Assembly: GCA_020635115.1 (NCBI GenBank)
Contig: JACKAK010000009.1
Span: forward strand, 1-64,000
DNA from: Halobacteriovoraceae bacterium
Lineage (GTDB): Bacteria; Bdellovibrionota; Bacteriovoracia; Bacteriovoracales; Bacteriovoracaceae
DNA: 64,000 nt
Direction of reading: 5' to 3'
A program made the position numbers and the translations under genes. This document shows, one piece after another, positions 48,274 to 56,450 of the stretch (the first letter of the stretch is position 1; each line of letters starts with the position of its first letter). Under the pieces are notes generated by a model that had not been told where the DNA came from, ran no database searches, and saw nothing but the letters and a program-made list of their open reading frames with translations.

Positions 48274-49455
48274 TCATTTTTTAAGATATTGATTCACTGT
48301 AGAGAGATCTTTATCTCCACGCCCTGAAATATTAACAACAAAAATTTGTTCTTTCGTAGGATCTTCATACATAAGTTTTAAGGCATAAGCTAAAGCATGG
48401 GAAGACTCTAGTGCCGGAATTATTCCCTCATGTCTACAAAGAGACTGAAAAGCACCAAGTGCTTCATCATCTGTTACAGATGTATAAGTTGCCCTTCCTG
48501 TCTGGGCCAGATATGCATGCTGTGGGCCTACAGATGGAAAGTCTAACCCTGCTGAAATGGAATAGGATTCCTTTATTTGTCCATCATGTTCTTGCATAAG
48601 AAATGAATGCATTCCAAAAAAAATACCTTTTTGATTATTATATATTGGTGCCCCATGCATATTTGTTTCTAGACCTTTACCTGCAGGCTCAACTCCAATA
48701 AGTTTTACATCTTCATCAGAGAGAAAATCATTGAAAATTCCAATTGCATTTGACCCTCCTCCAACACAAGCGATGACAGCATCAGGTAACTTTCCTTCTT
48801 CAGAGAGAATTTGCTGTTTTGCTTCTTCTCCAATAATCTTTTGAAAATGACACACAATTTTTGGGAAAGGATGGGGACCTGCGGCCGTACCTAATAAATA
48901 ATGAGCAGTAGGGTAGTTTAAGCTCCAATCTCTTAAGGCCTCATTACATGCATCTTTTAAAGTCGCACTACCACTTGTCACTGGAATAACTTCAGCTCCA
49001 AGAAGACGCATCCTAAATAGGTTTGGCTCTTGCCTTTTGCAATCGACTTCTCCCATATAAATACGACATTTAATATTCATTAAAGCACAAATCATCGCCG
49101 TCGCTACTCCATGTTGTCCAGCGCCAGTTTCTGCTATGATTTCATTTTTTCCCATGTATTTACATAATAAGGCCTGGCCTATAACTTGATTGGTTTTATG
49201 GGCCCCTCCATGAAGTAAATCTTCGCGTTTAAGATATATTTTAGTTTTTGTGCCTCTGGACAGATTACGACAAAGGGTTAAAGGAGTTGGCCTTCCTGCG
49301 TATTTTGAAAGTAAATCTGAAAATTCTTGGTTAAATTTCGGATCATCTTTACATTTCACAAACGCTTGTTCAAGTTCAATTAGAGAGGGAATCAGAATTT
49401 GAGGAACAAACATTCCCCCAAATTCACCATAGAAAGGATCTAATAATGTTTTCAT
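48274..49455 (-). CDS. trpB: Tryptophan synthase beta chain
   Basis: The 393-residue PLP enzyme joins indole and serine. The Schiff-base Lys is in LLHGGAHKTNQ (about residue 87), the phosphate loop is CVGGGSNAIG, and EDLLHGG and ETGAGQHG are intact. Length and start are typical. It follows trpC/F by six bases. Confidence 0.98.
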   Translation of the reverse strand: MKTLLDPFYGEFGGMFVPQILIPSLIELEQAFVKCKDDPKFNQEFSDLLSKYAGRPTPLTLCRNLSRGTKTKIYLKREDLLHGGAHKTNQVIGQALLCKYMGKNEIIAETGAGQHGVATAMICALMNIKCRIYMGEVDCKRQEPNLFRMRLLGAEVIPVTSGSATLKDACNEALRDWSLNYPTAHYLLGTAAGPHPFPKIVCHFQKIIGEEAKQQILSEEGKLPDAVIACVGGGSNAIGIFNDFLSDEDVKLIGVEPAGKGLETNMHGAPIYNNQKGIFFGMHSFLMQEHDGQIKESYSISAGLDFPSVGPQHAYLAQTGRATYTSVTDDEALGAFQSLCRHEGIIPALESSHALAYALKLMYEDPTKEQIFVVNISGRGDKDLSTVNQYLKK

Positions 49456-49461
49456 AAATAC

Positions 49462-50832
49462 TCAGTAATTAATAATTTGTTTAAAAGTTTCTTTTATTTT
49501 ATCAAGATCTTTAAGTCCGTCATCATTTTCCAATTTTGAATTGAGATCAAGTCCTACACAACCAATTTGAGAGGCCTCTTTCACGTTTGCGGGGCCTATC
49601 CCACCGGCGAGCAGAATTTTTTCTTTTGGAAGATTATTTAAAATTGACCAGTCAAATGTCGTACCGGTTCCGCCAAATTGACCAAGTTTTCTTGAATCAA
49701 TGACAAAAATTTCAACATCCACTAAATTGAGGAGGTCTATTTGATCAGCAGAGATCGCCTTCCATATTTTACAATCATTTGGAAGCTGGTTTTTAAGTTC
49801 ATGGATATAAGATTCATTTTCATCTCCATGCAGTTGTACAACTTGAAGAGGAACATTCTCAATAACTTTTTTAATCTCTTCAATGCTTTGATTACAAAAT
49901 ATTCCAACAATAGGAAGGGGGGAGTTTTTGGTTATTTCAATCGCCTTTGAAATTTCTACAAAACGAGGAGAAGTTTTAATAAAATTGATTCCCGCATAGG
50001 CTGCCCCTGCTTCGTAAACTGCAGCTAATATTTCAGAAGAAGTTATTCCGCATACTTTGTTTTTCCCATAAATTAAAGACCTACAGGCATAATCTAGATT
50101 ACTTTCTTTCATGAGAGAAGTTCCAATAAGAAAACCATCTGCTTTAATTTTATTTTCTTTAATCTGTGCGTGATTGGAAATTCCTGATTCACTAATAACA
50201 ACCGGAGAATTTGTTAGAAGTTTTGCTAGCCTTTCACATTTCTTTAAGTCAATTGTGAAATCCTTAAGATTCCTGTTGTTAATTCCAACCACTTTTGAAC
50301 CTAATTGATTGGCCCTTAATGCTTGTTGCTCAGTCGCAATCTCAGTGAGAACCCCCATCCCAAGTTCGTGTGCAATTGAGCTCAGATTAAGATATTCTTC
50401 ATCTGTTAATATCTCTAGAATCAAAAGTATAGCATCGGCCCCATGAAAACGAGCACGATAAATTGTATATTCATCGATGACAAAGTCTTTACACAAAATT
50501 GGCAAAGTAGTCACTTCTCTTACTAATTTAAGATCGTTGAAACTTCCAAAGAAAAATTTTTCATCGGTTAGAACACTTATAGCACTAGCATATTGGTTGT
50601 ATACCTTTACACTTTCAACAGGATTATAATTGGGATTTATAATTCCTCTTGAAGGTGATCCTTTTTTACACTCTAAAATAAAGTGGGTTTTTTTTATCGA
50701 TAGAATTTGATAGAAGAGGTCATTTGTTTTCTTACAATTACTTTTAAGAAAATCTAATGAAAACGATTTTTTTGCAAGCTCATTTTCTATTTTTTTATGT
50801 TCAACAATGGTACTTAGGATATTTTTCTTCAT
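49462..50832 (-). CDS. trpCF: Indole-3-glycerol-phosphate synthase / phosphoribosylanthranilate isomerase fusion
   Basis: A 456-residue bifunctional enzyme. Residues 1-255 are TrpC: ILECKKGSPSRG with the catalytic Lys, LPILCKDFVIDEY, NNRNLKDF and ISESGI. Residues 258-456 are TrpF: KVCGIT with the catalytic Cys, VQLHGDEN, FVIDSR with the Asp, and LLAGGIGPANV. A fused trpC-trpF is typical of enteric-type operons. It overlaps trpD by four bases. Confidence 0.96.
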   Translation of the reverse strand: MKKNILSTIVEHKKIENELAKKSFSLDFLKSNCKKTNDLFYQILSIKKTHFILECKKGSPSRGIINPNYNPVESVKVYNQYASAISVLTDEKFFFGSFNDLKLVREVTTLPILCKDFVIDEYTIYRARFHGADAILLILEILTDEEYLNLSSIAHELGMGVLTEIATEQQALRANQLGSKVVGINNRNLKDFTIDLKKCERLAKLLTNSPVVISESGISNHAQIKENKIKADGFLIGTSLMKESNLDYACRSLIYGKNKVCGITSSEILAAVYEAGAAYAGINFIKTSPRFVEISKAIEITKNSPLPIVGIFCNQSIEEIKKVIENVPLQVVQLHGDENESYIHELKNQLPNDCKIWKAISADQIDLLNLVDVEIFVIDSRKLGQFGGTGTTFDWSILNNLPKEKILLAGGIGPANVKEASQIGCVGLDLNSKLENDDGLKDLDKIKETFKQIINY

Positions 50833-51830
50833 TTTCTTTGTGCTAGCCTCTTAATTACTTTCATTGGTTCATCTGTACTTAGCATATCCATCGCCATATG
50901 TGATGCGCTTTTATAATCTTTTGCTTTACTGGCCATAACAAGCAGTGGAGAAACATTCATTGCTATCATTTTCTTTTGTCCTTCACTCCCTTTTCCATCT
51001 AAAATTAAAAGTGATTTCTCCAAGTTCCTTTGTTTGTCTCCACCTTTAATTTCTTCAATGGAAAATTCTGCAAAACCAAATGTTTTTGGAGAGAGTGTAA
51101 AAGGTTTGCAACTTCCTTGTTTTACTTCAATAGCTAATGTTTCACCATTTGGAGAAATTTCATCGAGACCATTACCATGGATGACTAACGCATGTTCGGG
51201 TCCTATTTCATTTAAGACTCCTGCAATAGGAGTTAAAAGCTCTTTCGAATAAACTCCAACCATTTGATACGTTGGCCTAACTGGGTTAACCAATGGCCCT
51301 AAAATATTGAAGATGGTTCTTGTTTTCAACATCGTTCTGACAGGCATAACATGTTTAAAACTTTTGTGAAATAAAGGAGCAAATAAAAAACAAATTCCAA
51401 CTTCTTCAAGATCAGATTTGAGTTCTCTTGGGCCTTTCATAAAATTCACATTGAGGGCCTCTAATAAATCAAAAGAACCACATTTTGAAGATACGCTTCT
51501 ATTCCCATGTTTGGCCATCTTTACTCCAAGGGCCGCGGCCGTAATCGAAGATAATGTCGATACGTTAATCGTGTCTGAATGATCTCCTCCTGTTCCAACG
51601 ATATCTCCAACAGGTTCAGAGAGAATAGGGTAGAGTTCTGCTGCGGCCAAGATTTCTAGTGCCGCTCCAGTAATTTCTTTATCAGTTTCTTTTTTTACAC
51701 GAAATGCTGTTAAAATTGAACTAATGATAATGGGATCAACTTGACCGGCCAGTATTTCTTTGAAAATTCTTTGGGATTCAAAAATAGATAAGTTATTTCC
51801 GTCATATAGTTTTTCTAGAATCTCTTTCAA
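50829..51830 (-). CDS. trpD: Anthranilate phosphoribosyltransferase
   Basis: It adds phosphoribose to anthranilate. GDIVGTGGDHSDTINVST and the AKHGNRSVSSKCGSFDLLEA motifs bind PRPP and anthranilate. I place the start at the TTG at 51830, with AGGAG seven bases upstream and the normal family N-terminus (LKEILEKLYDGNNLS); this gives 333 residues and a 13-base gap after trpG. The longer frame to 51890 would overlap trpG by 47 bases. Confidence 0.95.
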   Translation of the reverse strand: MKEILEKLYDGNNLSIFESQRIFKEILAGQVDPIIISSILTAFRVKKETDKEITGAALEILAAAELYPILSEPVGDIVGTGGDHSDTINVSTLSSITAAALGVKMAKHGNRSVSSKCGSFDLLEALNVNFMKGPRELKSDLEEVGICFLFAPLFHKSFKHVMPVRTMLKTRTIFNILGPLVNPVRPTYQMVGVYSKELLTPIAGVLNEIGPEHALVIHGNGLDEISPNGETLAIEVKQGSCKPFTLSPKTFGFAEFSIEEIKGGDKQRNLEKSLLILDGKGSEGQKKMIAMNVSPLLVMASKAKDYKSASHMAMDMLSTDEPMKVIKRLAQRK

Positions 51831-51843
51831 TTGAACTCCTCTT

Positions 51844-52434
51844 TTATATGAAAAGAAAATTAAGGGCATTCGATAAAAATGTTTTACCATGTATAGTCAT
51901 AATAGACTCAGGGTGAAATTGAAACCCTATAACTTTCTTTTTTTTGTCGAATACTATCATTGGTATATCATCAACTGAGGATAGAACATCAAGTTCACAA
52001 GGAATTTCACTTCCCTGTAATGAATGATAGCGACCGATTGTTTCTGTTTTTCCCAAACCTCGAAATAATGGATGGTCACTTAAATTTAATATGGAAGTTT
52101 TTCCATGAACGACTTTGTTTGATTTGATCACTTTACCACCATAGGCCTGAATTAATGCTTGATGGCCAAGGCATATCCCTATCATCGGGATTTTTCCAAG
52201 ATATTTATCAATTATAGGAAGTAAATTACCAGCACTTTGAGGATTTCCTGGCCCTGGAGATAACACTAATGCCATCTTACCCAAATGAGAGTTAATGGCC
52301 TTGTCTAAGACATCCATTTCGATATTATTTCTGTATATATCAACTAAAGTATTTGAAGCACGAATTTGATCTACTAAGTTGTAAGAAAATGAATCAAAGT
52401 TATCTATCATTATAACCTTATTAACATTACTCAT
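51844..52434 (-). CDS. trpG: Anthranilate synthase glutamine amidotransferase subunit
   Basis: The 196-residue subunit supplies ammonia to TrpE. VIMIDNFDSFSYNLVDQ begins the fold, the nucleophile Cys is in GICLGHQALIQAYGG and the His/Glu in FQFHPESIMT. The ATG at 52434 is chosen because GAGG lies six bases upstream; it overlaps the end of trpE by eight bases. It is separate from trpD, not fused as in E. coli. Confidence 0.95.
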   Translation of the reverse strand: MSNVNKVIMIDNFDSFSYNLVDQIRASNTLVDIYRNNIEMDVLDKAINSHLGKMALVLSPGPGNPQSAGNLLPIIDKYLGKIPMIGICLGHQALIQAYGGKVIKSNKVVHGKTSILNLSDHPLFRGLGKTETIGRYHSLQGSEIPCELDVLSSVDDIPMIVFDKKKKVIGFQFHPESIMTIHGKTFLSNALNFLFI

Positions 52435-54007
52435 ATTGATCCTCACTTAGTTGAATTGCTTTAATTACCGCATGTGCCTTATCTTTTGTCTCCATAGCTT
52501 CGGCCATTGGATCTGAATCATAAACTACTCCAGCACCAGCTTGCACATAGGCCATTTTATTTTTTACAAATGCTGAACGAATAACAATACAAGTATCAAA
52601 ATTGCCCTCACCTGTAATGTAGCCAACGGCCCCTCCATATGGGCCTCGTTCTTGTTTTTCAATATTTCTTACGATATTTATCGCTGAAATCTTTGGAGCA
52701 CCTGTCAATGTTCCCATATTCATTGTTGCCTGATAAGCATGTAAAGCATCAAGGTCTTCTTTTAAAATACCATTCACTTGAGAAACGAGGTGCATGACTC
52801 GACTATAACGATCTACTTTCATCAATGGTGAAACAAAGCGAGTACCTGTTTGGGAAATTTTCGCGACATCATTTCTGGCCAGATCGACTAACATCATATG
52901 CTCTGCGACTTCTTTTTCACACATTCTAAGTTCAAGTTCGTGCCGGCCATCTAAGTCTAAATCAATCGTTCCATCTTCCTTAAGGCCTCTTCTTCTGGTT
53001 CCTGCAATTGGATAAATATGAATACTTCTTTCTTTTGCTAAGAATTTTAAAGCACTCTCTGGAGATGACCCGAAAAGTTCAAAATCATCATCATTCATAT
53101 AAAACATATAAGGCCCTGGATTTATACCAATCAAGTTTCGAAAACATTTTAATGCATTATTACAGGACATTTTAAAAGTTCGTGATAATACAGCTTGAAA
53201 AATGTCTCCTTCAATAATTTTTTGCTTTATATTCGATACATGTTTTGCAAATTCTTCATCTGATATATTCATTTCGTAATTAAAAGAATTAGATTCCGGA
53301 AATGTTGTGTTATCAAATTCCTTTTTACTCAATTGGCCATAACTCTTTTTAATTTCACCCATTTTTCGAGAATATTCATGAAAACTTCGAGTATATGATT
53401 TTCCTCCAAACAAGCATGTCTGTAATTTTGATTTGCCTGTTGAATGATCTACTTTGGCCATCAGTTGTGCAACGTATAGAGTAAAGTATGGACATGATGT
53501 TTCGCTTTTACTGACAGGTGCTAGTTTTTCAAATGTTTCTATAAAATCATATGAAAAATTTCCACCTAAGAAAAGATCACTCTTGCTTTCAAGACAATCA
53601 ATTGAAGCAATTATTTTTCTGACAATACTAAATGGCCCTTCACATCTTAATCTTTCATCTTCTGAAATTTTTGAATCTGTTTGAGATTCAAATTTGATTT
53701 GGATTTCATCTTGAGATACTTTGCTGATTTCAGTTTCTGAAAATATATTCAACAAATGAGTTAGTAAATCTTTACCATTTTCAGTTAGAGCAATGACACT
53801 AATAAGCCTATCATGGGCAACTATTTTTACAGCACTTTCAAGAATCATAAGACTTTCTTGCTTTTTCTTAGAATCAATTTCAGAACTCATCAAAAGCAGT
53901 GTATTTTTAGACATTGAAAATTTATTAAAAAAAATGACTGGATCAACAATACAATCAATTTGTAGGTTAATGCTTGTCATTTTGCCTAGATTTATTTCAC
54001 TAATCAT
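52427..54007 (-). CDS. trpE: Anthranilate synthase component I
   Basis: The 526-residue enzyme converts chorismate and ammonia to anthranilate. C-terminal chorismate-binding motifs are clear: GTRRRGLKEDG, EKEVAEHMMLVDLARND, MNMGTLTGAPK and GPYGGAVGYI. The N-terminus contains LLLMSSEIDSKKK then ILESAVKI, matching the enteric-type tryptophan feedback site, though Met replaces the Glu of the usual Leu-Leu-Glu-Ser. It overlaps the DAHP synthase by four bases. Confidence 0.97.
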   Translation of the reverse strand: MISEINLGKMTSINLQIDCIVDPVIFFNKFSMSKNTLLLMSSEIDSKKKQESLMILESAVKIVAHDRLISVIALTENGKDLLTHLLNIFSETEISKVSQDEIQIKFESQTDSKISEDERLRCEGPFSIVRKIIASIDCLESKSDLFLGGNFSYDFIETFEKLAPVSKSETSCPYFTLYVAQLMAKVDHSTGKSKLQTCLFGGKSYTRSFHEYSRKMGEIKKSYGQLSKKEFDNTTFPESNSFNYEMNISDEEFAKHVSNIKQKIIEGDIFQAVLSRTFKMSCNNALKCFRNLIGINPGPYMFYMNDDDFELFGSSPESALKFLAKERSIHIYPIAGTRRRGLKEDGTIDLDLDGRHELELRMCEKEVAEHMMLVDLARNDVAKISQTGTRFVSPLMKVDRYSRVMHLVSQVNGILKEDLDALHAYQATMNMGTLTGAPKISAINIVRNIEKQERGPYGGAVGYITGEGNFDTCIVIRSAFVKNKMAYVQAGAGVVYDSDPMAEAMETKDKAHAVIKAIQLSEDQYE

Positions 54008-55017
54008 AAGGTTTTTCCAAAAATTGTTGAAATTTGTGAAATTTCTCGAATTAATTGTTTAAATTGTTGTGGATACAAAGACTGTTTACCATCTGATAGA
54101 GCTACTTCAGGGTTAGGATGTGTTTCTACAATGATACCATCTGCACCAACCGCTATGGCCGCTTTGGTTAGTGGATTAACTAAATTTCTAACTCCTGTTC
54201 CATGACTTGGATCGACAATTATTGGAAGTTGACTTTTTTCTTTTATATAGGCCACAGAGTTTAAATCAAGCGTATTTCGGGTTGTTGTTTCAAAAGTTCT
54301 TATCCCTCTTTCACAAAGAATAATTTGATCATTTCCAGCATTGTAAATATATTCAGCTGCAAGGAGAAATTCCTCAACAGTAGCAGACATACCCCTTTTG
54401 AGAACAACTGGTTTATTAGTTTTTCCCATGGCCTCTAATAATCTGTAGTTTTGCATATTTCGGGCACCAATTTGATAAGCATCCACATGTTCATAAATGA
54501 GTTCTATATCTTTTGTTTCTATAACTTCGGAAACAATAGACATGTTGTATTGTTTTTTGATTTCATTTAAAATACTTAAACCCTCTAGCCCCAGGCCTTG
54601 AAAAGAGTAGGGTGAAGTACGAGGTTTAAAAATTCCAGCTCGAAAACATGTTACTCCGGTTTCGTTTATATATTCTGCTGAATCCAATGCTTGAACTAAG
54701 GTTTCAATCCCACAAGGGCCAGCGATTATCCCCAGGTGTCCTCCTCCAAATTTAGTAGATCCAATTTTCACTATTTTTTCATGTGAGTGAAATTCTTTAC
54801 TGACGAGTTTGTATTTCGATAGGATGGGGCGCAATTCTTCTACAGCAGGGTCAGCTTCTAAATTTAATGATTGCAGGATTCTTTCATCACCAATTGCACC
54901 CAGCACAATTCGTTCAATTCCTGGCATACATAATGGTTTTAGTCCCTTATCTTCTATTTTTTTTAAAATGATTTCTGCCTGTTGCATCTCAACTTCTGGT
55001 CTAAGTACAATTATCAT
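54004..55017 (-). CDS. aroF: 3-deoxy-7-phosphoheptulonate (DAHP) synthase, type I-beta
   Basis: The first enzyme of the shikimate pathway. Residues 1-70 are the ferredoxin-like/ACT-like regulatory domain typical of the I-beta class (IIVLRPEVEMQQAEIILKKI); the barrel has IIAGPCGIET, FRAGIFKPRTSPYSFQGLG, QIGARNMQN, VVLKRGMSAT and the IIVDPSHGTG metal site. I start at the ATG at 55017, with GAGG five bases upstream. An upstream GTG (55041) lies inside the terminator stem and is excluded. As the head of the trp operon it links carbon entry to Trp supply. Confidence 0.96.
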   Translation of the reverse strand: MIIVLRPEVEMQQAEIILKKIEDKGLKPLCMPGIERIVLGAIGDERILQSLNLEADPAVEELRPILSKYKLVSKEFHSHEKIVKIGSTKFGGGHLGIIAGPCGIETLVQALDSAEYINETGVTCFRAGIFKPRTSPYSFQGLGLEGLSILNEIKKQYNMSIVSEVIETKDIELIYEHVDAYQIGARNMQNYRLLEAMGKTNKPVVLKRGMSATVEEFLLAAEYIYNAGNDQIILCERGIRTFETTTRNTLDLNSVAYIKEKSQLPIIVDPSHGTGVRNLVNPLTKAAIAVGADGIIVETHPNPEVALSDGKQSLYPQQFKQLIREISQISTIFGKTL

Positions 55018-55033
55018 TTTTACCTCAAAAAAA

Positions 55034-55056
55034 AGGCCCACTAAATTAGTGGGCCT
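55034..55056 (-). terminator. trp operon attenuator (intrinsic terminator)
   Basis: On the minus strand AGGCCCACT and AGTGGGCCT (55048-55056 and 55034-55042) form a perfect nine-base stem, followed by eight T (55027-55034). It lies 42 bases after the leader peptide stop and directly before the GAGG of aroF. The leader segment ATGGGTGAG (around 55106-55098) can pair either with CTCCCAT overlapping the Trp codons or, by GGGT, with GCCCA of this stem, as attenuation requires; I have not folded it. Confidence 0.88.
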
Positions 55057-55098
55057 GGTTATGTTTTAAAAATTTATCATGCTGATTAAAACAAACTC

Positions 55099-55179
55099 TC
55101 ACCCATAAATAACTAATTTCCACCACCAAGATGGGAGGATTGTAGTATGTGTAAAAAAAGATTGTGTTTGTTTTTTCAA
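55099..55179 (-). CDS. trpL: trp operon leader peptide
   Basis: A 26-codon ORF starting with TTG at 55179, six bases after AGGAG, and reading MKKQTQSFFTHTTILPS, then Trp-Trp-Trp, then KLVIYG and TGA. Three consecutive TGG codons in a short translated leader upstream of a terminator and of Trp biosynthesis genes are the classic signature of ribosome-mediated attenuation: stalling at scarce Trp-tRNA would free the antiterminator. It is too short for standard gene calling. Confidence 0.9.
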   Translation of the reverse strand: MKKQTQSFFTHTTILPSWWWKLVIYG

Positions 55180-55201
55180 TTTTTCTCCTGAACCTAGAGA
55201 A

Positions 55202-55231
55202 TTAATACCTGAATTGAGCTACTCTCGTCAA
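55202..55231 (-). promoter_or_regulatory. Probable trp operon promoter
   Basis: TTGACG (55231-55226) and TATTAA (55207-55202) are separated by 18 bases and would place the transcript start a few bases before the leader ribosome-binding site. An imperfect palindrome with GCAC/GTGC ends (55260-55245) lies just upstream and could bind a regulator. Confidence 0.6.
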
Positions 55232-55295
55232 ATTTTAATTATATGCACGTGACTCAGTGCAATTTGCTAGAACAAAATACTTAAAATGAATATGT

Positions 55296-55523
55296 TCAAA
55301 TTTTTGTGATCGTGTACTGCTTACCTAAGAAGTCTAACAACCTATTTACCTCATCTTTAAATTCAATCGGTCCGCAGATTTCTATATCTCGGTATAACTT
55401 ACCAAGTGACTCTTCCAAAGTTGAGTAAAAACATAAACCTTCATTTGATTCAAGTTGAAAATATGTAAAGGCCGACTGGCTTTTTGGGACTCTAATCGTA
55501 AATTTGAAAATATTGTTGGACAT
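55296..55523 (-). CDS. Small DUF4911-like protein
   Basis: A 75-residue cytoplasmic protein. The pattern (IRVPKSQSAFTYFQLESNEG, then YSTLEES, and a C-terminal helix LLDFLGKQY) resembles DUF4911, small proteins of unknown function found in deltaproteobacteria-like genomes. The match is from memory of the pattern only. It lies just upstream of the trp promoter on the same strand. Confidence 0.5.
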   Translation of the reverse strand: MSNNIFKFTIRVPKSQSAFTYFQLESNEGLCFYSTLEESLGKLYRDIEICGPIEFKDEVNRLLDFLGKQYTITKI

Positions 55524-55664
55524 AATTAAACCTCATATCGATTAGTTATTGACTTGGGCCCAGCTTGAATTAGAATTAATATAAGATGAATTTTCCTTTT
55601 TCAAAGATAATCTGAGAAAAAAGGTATTTTTTATCAGGTCAGGATGACCTCAAGGGAGACAAGG

Positions 55665-56447
55665 ATGTTACTCAAAGCAGTTAAAGTAGCTCTTATTTAT
55701 TTACTTCCATATACATTACTATTCTCTTGTTCAATGATTTCAAGAAAAGGCAAAGATGAACCCAAAAAAGAAGAAAGTAAAAGTACTCAAGTTGGTTCAA
55801 ATCAATCTGCAGAAGTAGTAAGTAATACAGAGAATGAACCATCAGATGTCAGATCAAAATATCTGGCCCTTTTAAAAAAATATAAAGATGTTAACCCAAA
55901 CGATCCTGAAATAAAAAATTTCGAAATGGAAATGGACTCAAGTGTTTCAAACCAACAAAATATTATGTCTGATCTCAATGAGGCCAAGGGCCCTGCACAG
56001 TTAATAGAAACAGTTGACGTTTTTCCAACTGTTGAAAAAAAGGCAATGGACCTAAGCACAAGTAATTCAGGAATATTAAGAGAATTAGTTGAAGATGAAA
56101 CAGTCGAATCTCATGTCAGAAATATTTTGAAGGCAGAAGAACTAGTTGGTGAGGCGAAATATAATGAAGCACTAATTTTGCTTAGAGAAATGGAGGCCTC
56201 GCCTTTAATTCAAATTAAAGTTAGAGCAAAATTTTTGTTGGGAGAAATTCTTTTTCAACAAAAAGAATATGATTTATCAATGCAAATATATGAAGAAATC
56301 GTTATGAAATATGCTTTTTCATCAGTGATTTTTAAAGTTTTAGGAAGATTAGTTGTATGTAGTGAAAAGCTAAATTTAGCTAGTAAACAACAAAAATACT
56401 ACTCAATCTTGCATGATCTCTTTGGGTATGACAAACAAGAAGGTTAG
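55665..56447 (+). CDS. Lipoprotein with TPR-like repeats
   Basis: Started at the ATG at 55665, which has AGGGAG seven bases upstream (55644 is an alternative). The signal ends in Leu-Phe-Ser-Cys, so the 260-residue product is a lipoprotein. A charged linker is followed by a helical-repeat region (ALILLREMEASPLIQIKVRA, then LLGEILFQQKEYDLSMQIYE) typical of TPRs. It is four bases upstream of the LysM gene and probably works with it at the cell wall. Confidence 0.7.
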   Translation: MLLKAVKVALIYLLPYTLLFSCSMISRKGKDEPKKEESKSTQVGSNQSAEVVSNTENEPSDVRSKYLALLKKYKDVNPNDPEIKNFEMEMDSSVSNQQNIMSDLNEAKGPAQLIETVDVFPTVEKKAMDLSTSNSGILRELVEDETVESHVRNILKAEELVGEAKYNEALILLREMEASPLIQIKVRAKFLLGEILFQQKEYDLSMQIYEEIVMKYAFSSVIFKVLGRLVVCSEKLNLASKQQKYYSILHDLFGYDKQEG

Positions 56448-56450
56448 ATT

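Noticed and set aside
55018..55041. Longer aroF start at GTG 55041
   Set aside because: It lies inside the attenuator stem and has no ribosome site; the ATG at 55017 has GAGG.
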